Shown one piece after another: positions 32,710 through 42,260 of a DNA stretch of 64,000 nucleotides. Numbering within the stretch: the first letter of the stretch is position 1; each line of letters starts with the position of its first letter. Location: NCBI RefSeq assembly GCF_014083985.1, contig NZ_CP046907.1, positions 2,894,001 through 2,958,000 on the forward strand. The letters are read 5' to 3'. The notes under the pieces were generated by a model. It was not told the origin of the DNA, made no database searches, and saw only the letters and a program-made list of their open reading frames with translations. The DNA comes from Streptomyces sp. SCUT-3. Lineage in GTDB: Bacteria; Actinomycetota; Actinomycetes; Streptomycetales; Streptomycetaceae. The translations under genes and the position numbers were made by a program.

Positions 32710-33312
32710 TTACTTGGCGGTGTCGGACGGGTCCGGGCCTGACCTGCGGTCCCGGCTGGCCCGCTCCGTCTCGATGAGTTCGTTCAGCCAGCGGACTTCC
32801 CGCTCCACCGACTCCATGCCGTGCCGCTGCAGCTCGAGCGTGTAGTCGTCGAGCCGCTCGCGGGTGCGGGCCAGGGAGGCGCGCATCCGGTCCAGCCGCT
32901 CCTCGAGGCGGCTGCGCCGCCCCTCGAGGACACGCATGCGGACCTCGCGCTCGGTCTGGCCGAAGAAGGCGAAGCGCACACCGAAGTGCTCGTCCTCCCA
33001 GGCATCGGGGCCGGAGTGGGAGAGCAGTTCCTCGAAGTGCTCCTTCCCCTCCGCCGTGAGCCGGTAGACGATCTTCGCCCGCCGGCCGGACAGCGCGCCG
33101 GCGAGGGGGTCCTGGACCTCGGGCCCGGGCTCCTCGACCAGCCATCCGCGGCCGACCAGTGTCTTCAGGCAGGGGTAGAGGCTGCCGTAGCTGAACGCGC
33201 GGAACATTCCCAGCGAGGTGTTGAGCCGCTTGCGCAGCTCGTATCCGTGCATGGGCGATTCGCGCAGCAGGCCGAGTACCGCGAACTCGAGCACGCCGGA
33301 GCGTTTGCTCAT
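32710..33312 (-). CDS. PadR family transcriptional regulator
   Basis: 200-residue repressor. An N-terminal winged helix ([20 protein letters not shown], then [17 protein letters not shown]) is the PadR signature. A long C-terminal helical region follows (Arg/Glu-rich, about 120-185), as in the class with Vir_act_alpha_C dimerisation domain. ATG 33312 has GAGGAGG 6 bases upstream. A 29-base palindrome 52 bases upstream is its probable operator, giving autoregulation and co-regulation of ino1. Confidence 0.9.
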   Translation of the reverse strand: MSKRSGVLEFAVLGLLRESPMHGYELRKRLNTSLGMFRAFSYGSLYPCLKTLVGRGWLVEEPGPEVQDPLAGALSGRRAKIVYRLTAEGKEHFEELLSHSGPDAWEDEHFGVRFAFFGQTEREVRMRVLEGRRSRLEERLDRMRASLARTRERLDDYTLELQRHGMESVEREVRWLNELIETERASRDRRSGPDPSDTAK

Positions 33313-33363
33313 CGTTCGCCTCCTCGTCCTGTCCTGTGATGCTGCCGGCATGTCTTTATGCCG

Positions 33364-33392
33364 TGCTGATGTATCGACTCGATACATCAGCA
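33364..33392. promoter_or_regulatory. operator for the PadR regulator
   Basis: 29-base perfect inverted repeat: two 14-base arms (33364-33377 and 33379-33392) around one C. It contains ATGT and ACAT half-sites as in PadR operators. It sits in the padR/PBP intergenic gap (33313-33683), which holds no other gene. Confidence 0.8.
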
Positions 33393-33683
33393 CGATAGAA
33401 CGGCGCGGGGCTGCGGGCAAGCACCTGCCCCGCCGGATGTTCGAAGAACGTGCGGATGCCGAACTTCGCGGGCGCGTCCGTGCCCGTTGTGGGGTGATAA
33501 GAGACTTAGTTCATGTTTTGACGGTGCGTACTCTGTTCGCCATGCAGAGCACCGGGAACCGGGGAACGCCGAGGGGCGTCCCATTCCCAAGGTGCAGTGC
33601 GCCCCCGAGGGGCGCGCGCGGGGGGACCGGAAGTCAACTGCCGCCTACAGGCGATGTCCGCCTGTCCGAGGAGTAGCTGTTCA

Positions 33684-36356
33684 ATGAGCGAGCACCGTCG
33701 CAAGCCGCCACAGCCGTCCGGCGGCGGACGCGCCGCGGCCCGACGAGGAGCGCCGCAGCCCCCGTCCGGCCGCCGCGCGGCTCCACCGCGCGGAGCGGGT
33801 TCCGGGTCGCATTCCCCGATGAGGGACGACGACACCCGGGAGTACGGAAGCAGGGCCGAGGCACGACGCGCGGCACGGTCCGGCGGAGGGGGAGGCAGAG
33901 CCGCAGGCCGCCGCCGCGCCGCGGGCGCCGGGGCAGGGGCGGGGGCCGCGACGGCGAACGGCCGCAAGCGGCTCGTCGACTACCCGCGCCACGACCGCTA
34001 TGGCTGGAAGCGCTGGGTCCCGTCCTGGAAGCAGGTCACCGGCATCTGCCTGACCGGCCTCCTCTTCCTCCTCGGCGGCTCGGCCGTGGCCTACGCCCTG
34101 GTGGAGGAGCCCAACCCCAACGAGGCGGCGGTCCAGCAGAACAACGTCTACTACTGGAAGGGCGGGTCGCGCATGGTCGCGGCCGGCAGCGACACCAACC
34201 GCCAGCGGATCGGCCTGGACGAGATGCCGACGCACCTGCAGAACGCGGTGATCGCGGCGGAGAACGACACCTTCCGGACCGACCGCGGCATCTCGGTCAA
34301 GGGCATGGCCCGCGCCGTGGTCAACATGGCCACCGGCGGCGAGACGCAGGGTGGTTCCACCATCACCCAGCAGTACGTCAAGAACATGTTCCTGACGCAG
34401 GACCAGACCATCAAGCGCAAGTTCCAGGAACTGTTCATCTCGCTCAAGCTCGGCGACCCCGAGGACAAGGACAAGGTCCTCGAGGGCTACCTGAACACCA
34501 GCTGGTTCGGGCGCAACGCCAACGGCATCCAGGCCGCCGCCCAGGCGTACTACTACAAGGACGCCGCGGACCTGGACGCCTCCGAGAGCGCCTTCCTGGC
34601 CGCCCTCCTCAAGGGCGAGGGCACCCTTAACCCGGACTACGGCCCCAAGCAGGAGAAGGCGGCCCGGGAGCGCTGGGCCTGGATCCTCGACCGCCAGGTC
34701 GAGGTCGGCCTGATGGACGCCTCGGAGCGGGCGAAGTACACCGCTGACAAATTCCCCATGCCCAAGCCGCAGAAGCCCGCGACCGGGCTGGAGGGCCAGA
34801 AGGGCTACATGGTCAACCTGGCCAACAGCTTCGTGAAGTCGGAACTGGGCATCACCGACAAGCAACTCGGCATGGGCGGTTACCAGATCTACACGACCTT
34901 CGAGAAGGAGAAGGTCGACGCCCTGGACAAGGTTGTCAAGAGGGTCCTGAAGAAGAACCTCGACCCGAAGAACCGCGAGGTGGACAACCACATCCAGGTC
35001 GGCGGGGCCTCCGTGGTCCCCGGGGACGGCGCGATCGCCGCCGTCTACGGCGGTGAGAACTACTTCAAGCACTTCACCAACAACGCCGACTACACCGGTG
35101 TCCAGGTGGGTTCCACCTACAAGCCGTTCGTCCTGGCCGCGGCCCTGGACAAGGGCGTACTCGACCCCAACGGCCCGGGACCCGACGAGCAGCCGGACGA
35201 CATGCGCACCCCGGTGTCGCTGAAGAGCATCTACAACGGCGACAACAAGATCAAGCTGTACGAGTACGACCACAAGACCTACTGGCAGAACGAGGACGGC
35301 GAGCAGTGGCTGCAGCCCAACGACGGTGACGAGAGCTACGGCCCGGTCGACCTGCGTGAGGCGATGCAGTTCTCGATCAACACCCCCTTCATCCAGCTCG
35401 GCATGGACGTCGGTCTCAAGGAGGTGAAGAACGCGGCGGTGGCCGCCGGTCTGCGCGACGACCAAAGCATGGCGAGCCTCACCCCCACCTTCTCCCTCGG
35501 CACCTCCGCCCCCAGCGCCATCCGCCTGGCCAACGCCTACGGCACCTTCGCCAAGAGCGGCGAGAAGGTGGAGCCATACTCCGTCCTCAAGGTCAAGTAC
35601 AACGGCGATGTGAAGTACAAGCACGAGACGAAGAAGGAGAGGGCGTTCCCCGCGGACGTCGCCGACACCGTCACGGACGCGCTGCGCACCGTCGTGGAGG
35701 AGGGCACCGGCAGCGTGGCCAAGGAGGCCAACCTCGGACGCCCGGCCGCCGGCAAGACCGGTACCACCGACGACAACAAGTCGGCCTGGTTCGCTGGCTA
35801 CACCCCGCAGTTGTCCACCACGGTAGGCATGTGGCGGGTCGACTCCACCGCCAAGAGCCAGGAGTTCCTCTCCATGAACGGCGTGGCCGGTCTGGACTCG
35901 ATCCACGGCGCCTCGTTCCCGGCCGAGATCTGGACCGAGTACATGAAGATCGCTCTCAAGGGCGAGCCCGTCGTGCAGTTCCCCGTGCCCCAGCCGATCG
36001 GCGATGTCGTCTACGGGCCCGGCCAGAGTCCCGAGCCCGAGCCCGAGCCGAGCGAGACGGAATCGGAGTCCCCTACCCCCGAGCCCTCGGCGTCGCCCAC
36101 CAAGAAGCCGGGCAAGGACCCCAAGCCCTCCCCGAGCGCCGGTGAGACCTGCGGCATCTTCGGCTGCGTCGACACCGGAGGCAGCGGCAACGGCGGGACC
36201 ACGGACGGCGGCACCACCACCGACGGCACCACCACCGGCGGCACCACCACGGACGGCGGCACCACCGACGGCACCACCACCGACGGCAGTACCACCACCG
36301 GTGGCAACGGCAACGGCAACGGAAACGGCGGCCTCTTCAGCGGCGGAGGCGGCTGA
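33684..36356 (+). CDS. class A penicillin-binding protein (transglycosylase/transpeptidase)
   Basis: 890-residue bifunctional peptidoglycan synthase. Cytoplasmic basic N-terminus (about 1-112), one membrane anchor (ICLTGLLFLLGGSAVAYAL), GT51 glycosyltransferase with catalytic Glu in AAENDTF near 193 and QGGSTITQQYVKN. The transpeptidase domain has Ser-x-x-Lys in GSTYKPF near 476, S-x-N in FSINTPF, and KTG in AGKTGTT near 690. The tail past about 775 is Pro/Glu/Ser-rich, then a Gly/Thr/Asp low-complexity stretch (TTDGG-like units). ATG 33684 has GAGGAG 10 bases upstream. Confidence 0.94.
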   Translation: MSEHRRKPPQPSGGGRAAARRGAPQPPSGRRAAPPRGAGSGSHSPMRDDDTREYGSRAEARRAARSGGGGGRAAGRRRAAGAGAGAGAATANGRKRLVDYPRHDRYGWKRWVPSWKQVTGICLTGLLFLLGGSAVAYALVEEPNPNEAAVQQNNVYYWKGGSRMVAAGSDTNRQRIGLDEMPTHLQNAVIAAENDTFRTDRGISVKGMARAVVNMATGGETQGGSTITQQYVKNMFLTQDQTIKRKFQELFISLKLGDPEDKDKVLEGYLNTSWFGRNANGIQAAAQAYYYKDAADLDASESAFLAALLKGEGTLNPDYGPKQEKAARERWAWILDRQVEVGLMDASERAKYTADKFPMPKPQKPATGLEGQKGYMVNLANSFVKSELGITDKQLGMGGYQIYTTFEKEKVDALDKVVKRVLKKNLDPKNREVDNHIQVGGASVVPGDGAIAAVYGGENYFKHFTNNADYTGVQVGSTYKPFVLAAALDKGVLDPNGPGPDEQPDDMRTPVSLKSIYNGDNKIKLYEYDHKTYWQNEDGEQWLQPNDGDESYGPVDLREAMQFSINTPFIQLGMDVGLKEVKNAAVAAGLRDDQSMASLTPTFSLGTSAPSAIRLANAYGTFAKSGEKVEPYSVLKVKYNGDVKYKHETKKERAFPADVADTVTDALRTVVEEGTGSVAKEANLGRPAAGKTGTTDDNKSAWFAGYTPQLSTTVGMWRVDSTAKSQEFLSMNGVAGLDSIHGASFPAEIWTEYMKIALKGEPVVQFPVPQPIGDVVYGPGQSPEPEPEPSETESESPTPEPSASPTKKPGKDPKPSPSAGETCGIFGCVDTGGSGNGGTTDGGTTTDGTTTGGTTTDGGTTDGTTTDGSTTTGGNGNGNGNGGLFSGGGG

Positions 36357-36377
36357 CCCGGGTCCGACCCGTCACCC

Positions 36378-36419
36378 GGCCGCGGCCGCGGGGAGCACCT
36401 GCTCCCCGCGGCCGCGGCC
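36378..36419. terminator. terminator after the PBP gene
   Basis: Perfect 19-base-pair stem (36378-36396 with 36401-36419), loop ACCT, 21 bases after the PBP stop, followed by TTT. Confidence 0.85.
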
Positions 36420-36512
36420 TTTCGCGCACCTCCTCCCGGCGCTCCCGGTACGGGGCCGCCCCGCGCCGCCCGCCGGGGGCCGCCCCCGGCGGGTGTACGG
36501 CAGGATGGCGGC

Positions 36513-38090
36513 ATGACGTCCGTGGACAAGAAGCCCGACGGGACCGGCGGGGGTCCCGTACGCCCGTCCGAGGAGGACCCGGTCGCCGCCGCGGCCACCG
36601 GGTTCCTGGGCGGCCCCCCCGGCCGGTACGCGGCGGTGTACCGGGGCCGGCTGACCCCGCAACTGGTCGTCGTCCTGCTGTCGGTCGGGGTGTTCGCACT
36701 GGGGATGGTGCAGAAGTTCCCCTGCTACGACGGGGCCTGGTTCTTCGGGGCCGGGGCCCAGTACACGCACGCCTGCTACTCCGACATCCCGCACCTCTTC
36801 CACGGCCGGGGCTTCGCCGAGGGGCTCGCGCCCTACTTCGACGCCATCCCGCAGGGCGTCTCGGGCGGCATGGAGTACCTGGAGTACCCGGTCCTCACCG
36901 GCCTCCTGATGGAGGTCACCTCCTGGTTCACCCCGGGCACGGGCACGATCCAGCACCGCGAGCAGGTCTTCTGGCTGGTCAACGCGGCCGCGCTGATGGC
37001 CTGCACGGCGGTCGCCGCGTTCGCAGTCGCCCGCACCCACCGCAGCCGCCCCTGGGACGCGCTGCCGTTCGCCCTCGCCCCGGCGTTCGCGCTGACCGCC
37101 ACCATCAACTGGGACCTGCTGGCCGTCGCGCTGGCCGCCGTCGGCATGCTGCTGTGGTCGAGGCGGCGGCCCGGCTGGGCCGGTGTGCTCATCGGACTGG
37201 CGACCGCGGCCAAGCTGTACCCGGTGCTGCTGCTCGGACCGCTGCTGGTGCTGTGCCTGCGGGCCGGGCGGATGCGCGCGTTCGGCGCCGCGCTCGGCGG
37301 CGCGGCCGCCTCCTGGCTGGCGGTGAACCTGCCGGTGATGCTCCTCGCCTTCGACGGCTGGTCGAAGTTCTACACCTTCAGCCAGGAGCGCGGTGAGGAC
37401 TACGGCTCGATCTGGCTGATCGTCATGCAGACCCGCGGCAGGGCCCTGGAGCACGTCAACGTCTACGCCACCGGCACCATGCTGCTGATGTGCGCCGGGA
37501 TCGCCGCGCTGTGCCTGTACGCCCCGCGTCGCCCGCGCTTCGCGCAGACGGCCTTCCTGGTGGTCGCCGCGTTCGTCCTCAGCAACAAGGTCTACTCGCC
37601 GCAGTACGTGCTGTGGCTGGTCCCGCTGGCCGCCCTGGCCCGCCCCAGGTGGCGGGACTTCCTCGTCTGGCAGGCCTGCGAGGTCGTGTACTTCCTCGGC
37701 ATCTGGATGTACCTCGCCCACACCACCAGCGGCGACAAGAACCAGGGGCTGCCCCAGGAGGGCTACCACTTGGCGATCGCCGTCCACCTGCTCGGGACGC
37801 TCTACCTGTGCGCCGTGGTGGTCCGCGACATCCTCTTCCCCGACCGGGACCCGGTCCGCCGCGGCGGCCTCGACGACCCCTCGGGCGGCGTCCTGGACGG
37901 CACCCCTGACCGCTTCGCCCTGCACCGCCTCCACGCCGCCCCCGGGGCCGGGGAGGACGACGGCCGGTCCGGCGGCGTCACCACAGTCCGGTGGGGCACC
38001 CGGGCCCCCCGTCCGTCCCCGGTCCTGCCGTCCCCGGCCCTGCCGTACGCGGGGCCGGACGACGGGCCGGACCGGCCGCCGGGGCGCTGA
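36513..38090 (+). CDS. glycosyltransferase 87 family protein
   Basis: 525-residue GT-C fold membrane protein of the GT87/DUF2029 type, which uses polyprenyl-phosphate sugars outside the membrane (for example mannosyl or arabinofuranosyl transferases). About ten hydrophobic helices run from LVVVLLSVGVFALGM near 50 to near 445. The conserved stretch YLEYPVLTGLLMEVTSW and the loop WDLLAVALAAVGMLLW are typical. The last 80 residues are a Pro/Gly/Arg-rich cytoplasmic tail. Substrate unknown. Isolated between two strong terminators. Confidence 0.85.
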   Translation: MTSVDKKPDGTGGGPVRPSEEDPVAAAATGFLGGPPGRYAAVYRGRLTPQLVVVLLSVGVFALGMVQKFPCYDGAWFFGAGAQYTHACYSDIPHLFHGRGFAEGLAPYFDAIPQGVSGGMEYLEYPVLTGLLMEVTSWFTPGTGTIQHREQVFWLVNAAALMACTAVAAFAVARTHRSRPWDALPFALAPAFALTATINWDLLAVALAAVGMLLWSRRRPGWAGVLIGLATAAKLYPVLLLGPLLVLCLRAGRMRAFGAALGGAAASWLAVNLPVMLLAFDGWSKFYTFSQERGEDYGSIWLIVMQTRGRALEHVNVYATGTMLLMCAGIAALCLYAPRRPRFAQTAFLVVAAFVLSNKVYSPQYVLWLVPLAALARPRWRDFLVWQACEVVYFLGIWMYLAHTTSGDKNQGLPQEGYHLAIAVHLLGTLYLCAVVVRDILFPDRDPVRRGGLDDPSGGVLDGTPDRFALHRLHAAPGAGEDDGRSGGVTTVRWGTRAPRPSPVLPSPALPYAGPDDGPDRPPGR

Positions 38091-38112
38091 CCGCCGGGCC
38101 CGGAGCACACGA

Positions 38113-38154
38113 GGAGGGGGCGGCCGCCGGAAGGATCCGGCGGCCGCCCCCTCC
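38113..38154. terminator. bidirectional terminator
   Basis: Perfect 18-base-pair stem (38113-38130 with 38137-38154), loop AAGGAT, between convergent GT87 and the racemase-like gene. Confidence 0.85.
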
Positions 38155-38239
38155 GTCCGTGCACGGGACGCGGACCCGCCCTGTCACCCGCTGGGCGCCT
38201 CGCTGCGCGCCCGCCCTGCGGACCCGCTGGGCGGTCCGC

Positions 38240-39271
38240 TCAGCGGTCGACGAGGCGGTCGTACTGGGTCGTGGTGTGCCGCAGGTGCGCCACCAGCTCG
38301 TCGCCCACGGCGGGCGGGGCGACGTCGGCGGGCAGGAAGAGGATCGAGACCTGCATGTGCGGCGGCTCGGCGAACCAGCGCTGCTTGCCCGCCCACACGA
38401 ACGGCGACAGGTTGCGGTTGACGGTGGCCAGTCCGGCCCGTGCCACGCCCTTCGCCCGGGGCATCACCCCGTGCATCGCCTTGGGCGCCTCCAGGCCCAC
38501 GCCGTGCGACGTGCCGCCGGCCACGACGACCAGGTGGCCGTCGCCGGTGGCACGCTGCTGGCGGTAGCCGTAGCGGTCGCCCTTCGCGACCCGTGTGACG
38601 TCCAGCACCGCGCCCCGGTACTCGGTCGCCTCGTGGTCGCCCAGCCACAGCCGGGTCCCTATCCGGGCCCGGAAGCGCGTCTGCGGGAACTGCTGCTGCA
38701 GCCGCGCCTGCTCGTCGGCCTTGAGGTGGCTGACGAACATGGTGTGCAGCGGCAGGCGGGCGGCCCGCAGCCGCTCCATCCACTGGAAGACCTCCTCCAC
38801 CGCGTCCGAGCCGTCGGTGCGGTCCAGGGGGAGGTGGATGGCGAAGCCCTCGAGCCGCACGTCCTCGATGGCGGCGTGCAGCTTGTCCAGGTCCTCCTCG
38901 GACACGCCGTGCCGCTTCATGCTGCTCATGACCTCGACGACCACCCGGGCGCCGACCAGTCCGCGCACGCCCTCGACCGAGGAGACCGAGCGGATCGCCC
39001 GGTCCGGCAGCGGCACCGGCTCCTCGCCCAGCCGGTACGGGGTGAGGACGAGCAGGTCGCCGCCGAACCAGTCCTTCATCCGGGCGGCCTCGTACGTCGT
39101 GCCGACGGCCAGGACGTCCGCCCCCATGCGGACGGCCTCCTCCGCCAGGCGTTCGTGGCCGAAACCGTAGCCGTTCCCCTTGCACACCGGGACCAGACCC
39201 GGGAATGCCTCCAGCACGCTGTGCTGATGCGCACGCCAGCGTGCGGTGTCGACGTACAGGGTGAGCGCCAT
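38240..39271 (-). CDS. alanine racemase-like PLP-dependent protein
   Basis: 343 residues with an alanine racemase-type TIM barrel. The PLP lysine motif is PVCKGNGYGFGHERLAEE near residue 31, and VVVEVMSSMKRHGVS with IHLPLDRTDG lie on the barrel. It is shorter than typical alanine racemases (about 370-390), and I cannot find the second catalytic Tyr in the usual Y-G-R-T-type context. It is therefore called alanine racemase-like only. Directly downstream of the FemX-like gene (45-base gap), so both may act on the peptidoglycan stem or bridge. Confidence 0.75.
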   Translation of the reverse strand: MALTLYVDTARWRAHQHSVLEAFPGLVPVCKGNGYGFGHERLAEEAVRMGADVLAVGTTYEAARMKDWFGGDLLVLTPYRLGEEPVPLPDRAIRSVSSVEGVRGLVGARVVVEVMSSMKRHGVSEEDLDKLHAAIEDVRLEGFAIHLPLDRTDGSDAVEEVFQWMERLRAARLPLHTMFVSHLKADEQARLQQQFPQTRFRARIGTRLWLGDHEATEYRGAVLDVTRVAKGDRYGYRQQRATGDGHLVVVAGGTSHGVGLEAPKAMHGVMPRAKGVARAGLATVNRNLSPFVWAGKQRWFAEPPHMQVSILFLPADVAPPAVGDELVAHLRHTTTQYDRLVDR

Positions 39272-39316
39272 GGCCGGTTCAGTGACCTCTCTCGTGTCGG
39301 GTGGAAACCGTGCGGC

Positions 39317-40435
39317 TCAGCGACGCGACATGTAGATGTCGAGTGCCTTGTGCAGCAGCTTGTTGAGGGGGAAGTCCCACTCGCCCACGTACTCCGCGGC
39401 CTGCCCACCCGTACCCAGCTTGAACTGGATCAGGCCGAAGAGGTGGTCGTTCTCGTCCAGACTGCCACCGATTCCGCGCAGGTCGTAGACGTGGGCACCG
39501 AGTGCGTAGGCGTCGCGCATCATCCGCCACTGGACGGCGTTGCTCGGCCGCACCTCGCGCTTGTGGTTGGCGCTGGCGCCGTAGGAGTACCAGACGTGGC
39601 CGCCGACGATCAGCATGGTGGTCGCGGCCAGCGCCTCGCCCTCGTGCACGGCCAGGTACAGGCGCATGCGGTTGGGGTCCTCGGTGTTGAGGGCCGTCCA
39701 CATCCGCTGGAAGTAGGACAGCGGGCGCGGGCGGAAGCCGTCGCGCTCGGCGGTGACCTCGTACAGCTTCTGCCAGGTGGGCAGGTCGTCGTAGCCGCCC
39801 TGGACGACCTCGACGCCGGCCTTCTCGGCCTTCTTGATGTTGCGGCGCCACAGCTGGTTGAAGCCCTTGTGGATGTCCTCCAGGGAGCGGTCGGCCAGCG
39901 GGACCTGGAAGACGTAGCGCGGCTGCACGTCGCCGAAGCCGGCGCCGCCGTCCTCGCCCTGCTGCCAGCCCATGCGGCGCAGCCGCTCGTTGAGCTCGAA
40001 GGCGCGCGGCTCGATGAACGACGCCTCGACCTCGCGCAGGGACTTCGCCTGCTTCTTGGCGATGGCGTCCTTGATGACGGGGGCGTCCCAGCGGCGGATG
40101 ACGACCGGGGGGCCCATCTTCACCGAGAAGGCGCCCTGCTCCTTCAGGTGGGCCAGCATCGGTTCCAGCCAGTCCTCGAGGCGGGGGTCGAACCAGTCGA
40201 TGACCGGGCCCTCGGGCAGGTAGGCCAGGTACCGCTTGATCTTCGGCAGCTGCCGGTAGAGGACCAGGCCGGCTCCCACCAGTTCGCCGGACGCGTCGAA
40301 CCAGCCGAGGTTCTCGGAGCGCCACTCCGCCTTCACGTCCGCCCATGCCGGGACCTGCATGTGGCTCGCCGAGGGGCGGCTGTTGATAAACGCCAGGTGC
40401 TCCTGACGGCTGATGGTCCTCAGGGTCAAGCTCAT
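39317..40435 (-). CDS. femX: FemX-like lipid II:amino acid peptidyltransferase
   Basis: 372 residues of the FemABX family (two GNAT-like domains), which transfers an amino acid from tRNA onto the lipid II stem peptide. Seen: YLPEGPVIDWFDP in domain 1, KGFNQLWRRNIKKAEKAGVEV at the mid-protein helix, and WYSYGASANHKREVRPSNAV with the C-terminal DLRGIGGS motif in domain 2. In Streptomyces coelicolor a FemX adds the first interpeptide Gly. ATG 40435 has TAGGAG 8 bases upstream. Confidence 0.85.
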   Translation of the reverse strand: MSLTLRTISRQEHLAFINSRPSASHMQVPAWADVKAEWRSENLGWFDASGELVGAGLVLYRQLPKIKRYLAYLPEGPVIDWFDPRLEDWLEPMLAHLKEQGAFSVKMGPPVVIRRWDAPVIKDAIAKKQAKSLREVEASFIEPRAFELNERLRRMGWQQGEDGGAGFGDVQPRYVFQVPLADRSLEDIHKGFNQLWRRNIKKAEKAGVEVVQGGYDDLPTWQKLYEVTAERDGFRPRPLSYFQRMWTALNTEDPNRMRLYLAVHEGEALAATTMLIVGGHVWYSYGASANHKREVRPSNAVQWRMMRDAYALGAHVYDLRGIGGSLDENDHLFGLIQFKLGTGGQAAEYVGEWDFPLNKLLHKALDIYMSRR

Positions 40436-40639
40436 GCGGGGCGCTCCTACCGGCCTCTATGTCTGTCCGCCGAAGCCTACTGCGAGGTGGGAACGCCCCG
40501 GTCTGCCGGACGGGTTCCCGGGCCCGGGCGGGCGTACGGCCCCGCACGGACGGGGGGCCGTGCGGGGCCGTACGGGGGTGGACCGGAAGGGCGGGGGGAA
40601 AGGGTCAAAAGGGGTGGGGCCGGAAGGGGGCCGGTCGGG

Positions 40640-40954
40640 TTATCCGAGCAGGCCCCCGAAGAGCCCGCCGTTGGACATGCCGAGGAAGAAGCCGAGCGCC
40701 GAGGCGCCGAGGCCGACGACCAGGATGCTCCGTTCCCCCGTCGTCGCCGAGATCATCTGCCCGTAGGCGCCGGCGAGGACGCCGAACAGGCCCGCCCACG
40801 AGCTGACCAGGTGCAGGTCCGGGAACGCGGCGGTGATCAGGGCGACCAGTCCCAGGACGAGGGTCGCGGCGGCGAAGGTGTTCTCCTTCGGGTGCTCCTT
40901 GATGTCGCGGTTGATCAGGGCGAGGGGGCTCTGCGAACGCAGTGTCTGTGCCAT
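40640..40954 (-). CDS. small membrane protein of unknown function
   Basis: 104 residues with three predicted hydrophobic helices (TFAAATLVLGLVALITAAF, WAGLFGVLAGAYGQM and SILVVGLGASALGFFLGM). N-terminus MAQTLRSQSPLALINRDIKEH is cytoplasmic by the positive-inside rule. ATG 40954 with GGAGG 5 bases upstream; a longer frame upstream has no site. Divergent from rpsF. I do not recognise a function. Confidence 0.75.
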   Translation of the reverse strand: MAQTLRSQSPLALINRDIKEHPKENTFAAATLVLGLVALITAAFPDLHLVSSWAGLFGVLAGAYGQMISATTGERSILVVGLGASALGFFLGMSNGGLFGGLLG

Positions 40955-41041
40955 GGGGACCTCCGTGAGGGGAAGGCGGCGCACGGTGTGTGGCGCCTTT
41001 TCCACCCGATGTGTCCAGGTTGCCCGCATTGGTCAGGTGAT

Positions 41042-41071
41042 TTCAAGCGGCGGGTCGCGGGCGGGTACTCT
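41042..41071 (+). promoter_or_regulatory. candidate rpsF promoter
   Basis: TTCAAG (41042-41047) and TACTCT (41066-41071) with an 18-base spacer, giving a leader of about 140 bases before rpsF. Confidence 0.4.
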
Positions 41072-41171
41072 GTACGGTCTGCACCGGTGTCTGCCCGGAC
41101 GCCGTCGACGGCCGGTTCCCCGTTCCGTTGTCGGTGGTCCGCAGTACCGTTGCGACGCGAGAAACCCTCCT

Positions 41172-41190
41172 GCCACGGAGAGACCGTGGC
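41172..41190 (+). promoter_or_regulatory. leader hairpin upstream of rpsF
   Basis: 7-base-pair stem GCCACGG / CCGTGGC with loop AGAGA, ending 27 bases before the rpsF ATG. Possibly part of an autoregulatory S6:S18 leader; inferred from position only. Confidence 0.35.
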
Positions 41191-41217
41191 CGTTGAGTCC
41201 AGAGGAGGTGGGTTCAC

Positions 41218-41508
41218 ATGCGTCACTACGAGGTGATGGTCATCCTCGACCCCGATCTCGAGGAGCGCGCAGTCGCCCCGCTGATCGAGAACTTCCTTTC
41301 CGTCGTCCGCGAGGGCAACGGCAAGGTGGAGAAGGTCGACACCTGGGGCCGTCGTCGTCTCTCGTACGAGATCAACAAGAAGCCCGAGGGCATCTACTCG
41401 GTCATCGACCTGCAGGCCGAGCCCGCGGTGGTCAAGGAGCTCGACCGCCAGCTCAACCTGAACGAGTCGGTCCTGAGGACCAAGGTCCTCCGCCCGGACA
41501 TGCACTGA
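41218..41508 (+). CDS. rpsF: 30S ribosomal protein S6
   Basis: 96-residue small-subunit protein that pairs with S18. Typical N-terminus [19 protein letters not shown] and motif [22 protein letters not shown] with GAGGAGGTG 7 bases upstream. First gene of the conserved rpsF-ssb-rpsR-rplI operon. Confidence 0.98.
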   Translation: MRHYEVMVILDPDLEERAVAPLIENFLSVVREGNGKVEKVDTWGRRRLSYEINKKPEGIYSVIDLQAEPAVVKELDRQLNLNESVLRTKVLRPDMH

Positions 41509-41594
41509 GCCCCTAGGGCTCGGTCCACGACCGGCACATCCGTGCAGTAAGCACGGACGAGCAGCCAGCACACCCGCCGAGAGGTCACCCAACC

Positions 41595-42176
41595 ATGGCA
41601 GGCGAGACCGTCATCACGATCGTCGGCAACCTTGTCGACGATCCCGAGCTGCGATTCACCCCGTCCGGTGCGGCGGTCGCGAAGTTCCGCATCGCGTCCA
41701 CCCCCCGCACCTTCGACCGGCAGACCAACGAGTGGAAGGACGGCGAGAGCCTCTTCCTCACGTGCAGTGTCTGGCGGCAGGCGGCGGAGAACGTGGCCGA
41801 GACGCTGCAGCGCGGCATGCGCGTCATCGTCCAGGGCCGGCTCAAGCAGCGGACCTACGAGGACCGTGAGGGCGTCAAGCGGACGGTCGTCGACCTCGAG
41901 GCCGACGAGGTCGGGGTCAGCCTCCGCAACGCGACCGCCAAGGTCACCAAGACCACCGGTCGCGGCGGCCAGGGCGGCTACGGCGGCGGGGGCGGCGGCC
42001 AGCAGGGCGGCGGCTGGGGCGGCGGCCCCGGCGGCGGCCAGGCCGGCGGCGCCCAGGCCGACGACCCGTGGGCCACCGGTGCCCCTGCCGGCGGCGGCCA
42101 GCCCGCCGGTGGCGGCGGCGGTGGTGGCTGGGGCGGCGGCTCCGGCGGCGGCTACTCGGACGAGCCCCCCTTCTAG
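41595..42176 (+). CDS. ssb: single-stranded DNA-binding protein
   Basis: 193-residue SSB protecting replication and repair intermediates. The OB fold occupies the first 110 residues ([55 protein letters not shown]). A Gly-rich linker then leads to the acidic C-terminal tip SDEPPF, which docks partner proteins. ATG 41595, 86 bases after rpsF. Confidence 0.97.
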   Translation: MAGETVITIVGNLVDDPELRFTPSGAAVAKFRIASTPRTFDRQTNEWKDGESLFLTCSVWRQAAENVAETLQRGMRVIVQGRLKQRTYEDREGVKRTVVDLEADEVGVSLRNATAKVTKTTGRGGQGGYGGGGGGQQGGGWGGGPGGGQAGGAQADDPWATGAPAGGGQPAGGGGGGGWGGGSGGGYSDEPPF

Positions 42177-42260
42177 CCCGGCCCCGGGCCTGCCGGCCCG
42201 GACCGCGCACGAAGGGCGGGCCACACCGCACTTCTTGTTACCCGTACTGGAGAAGAGACA

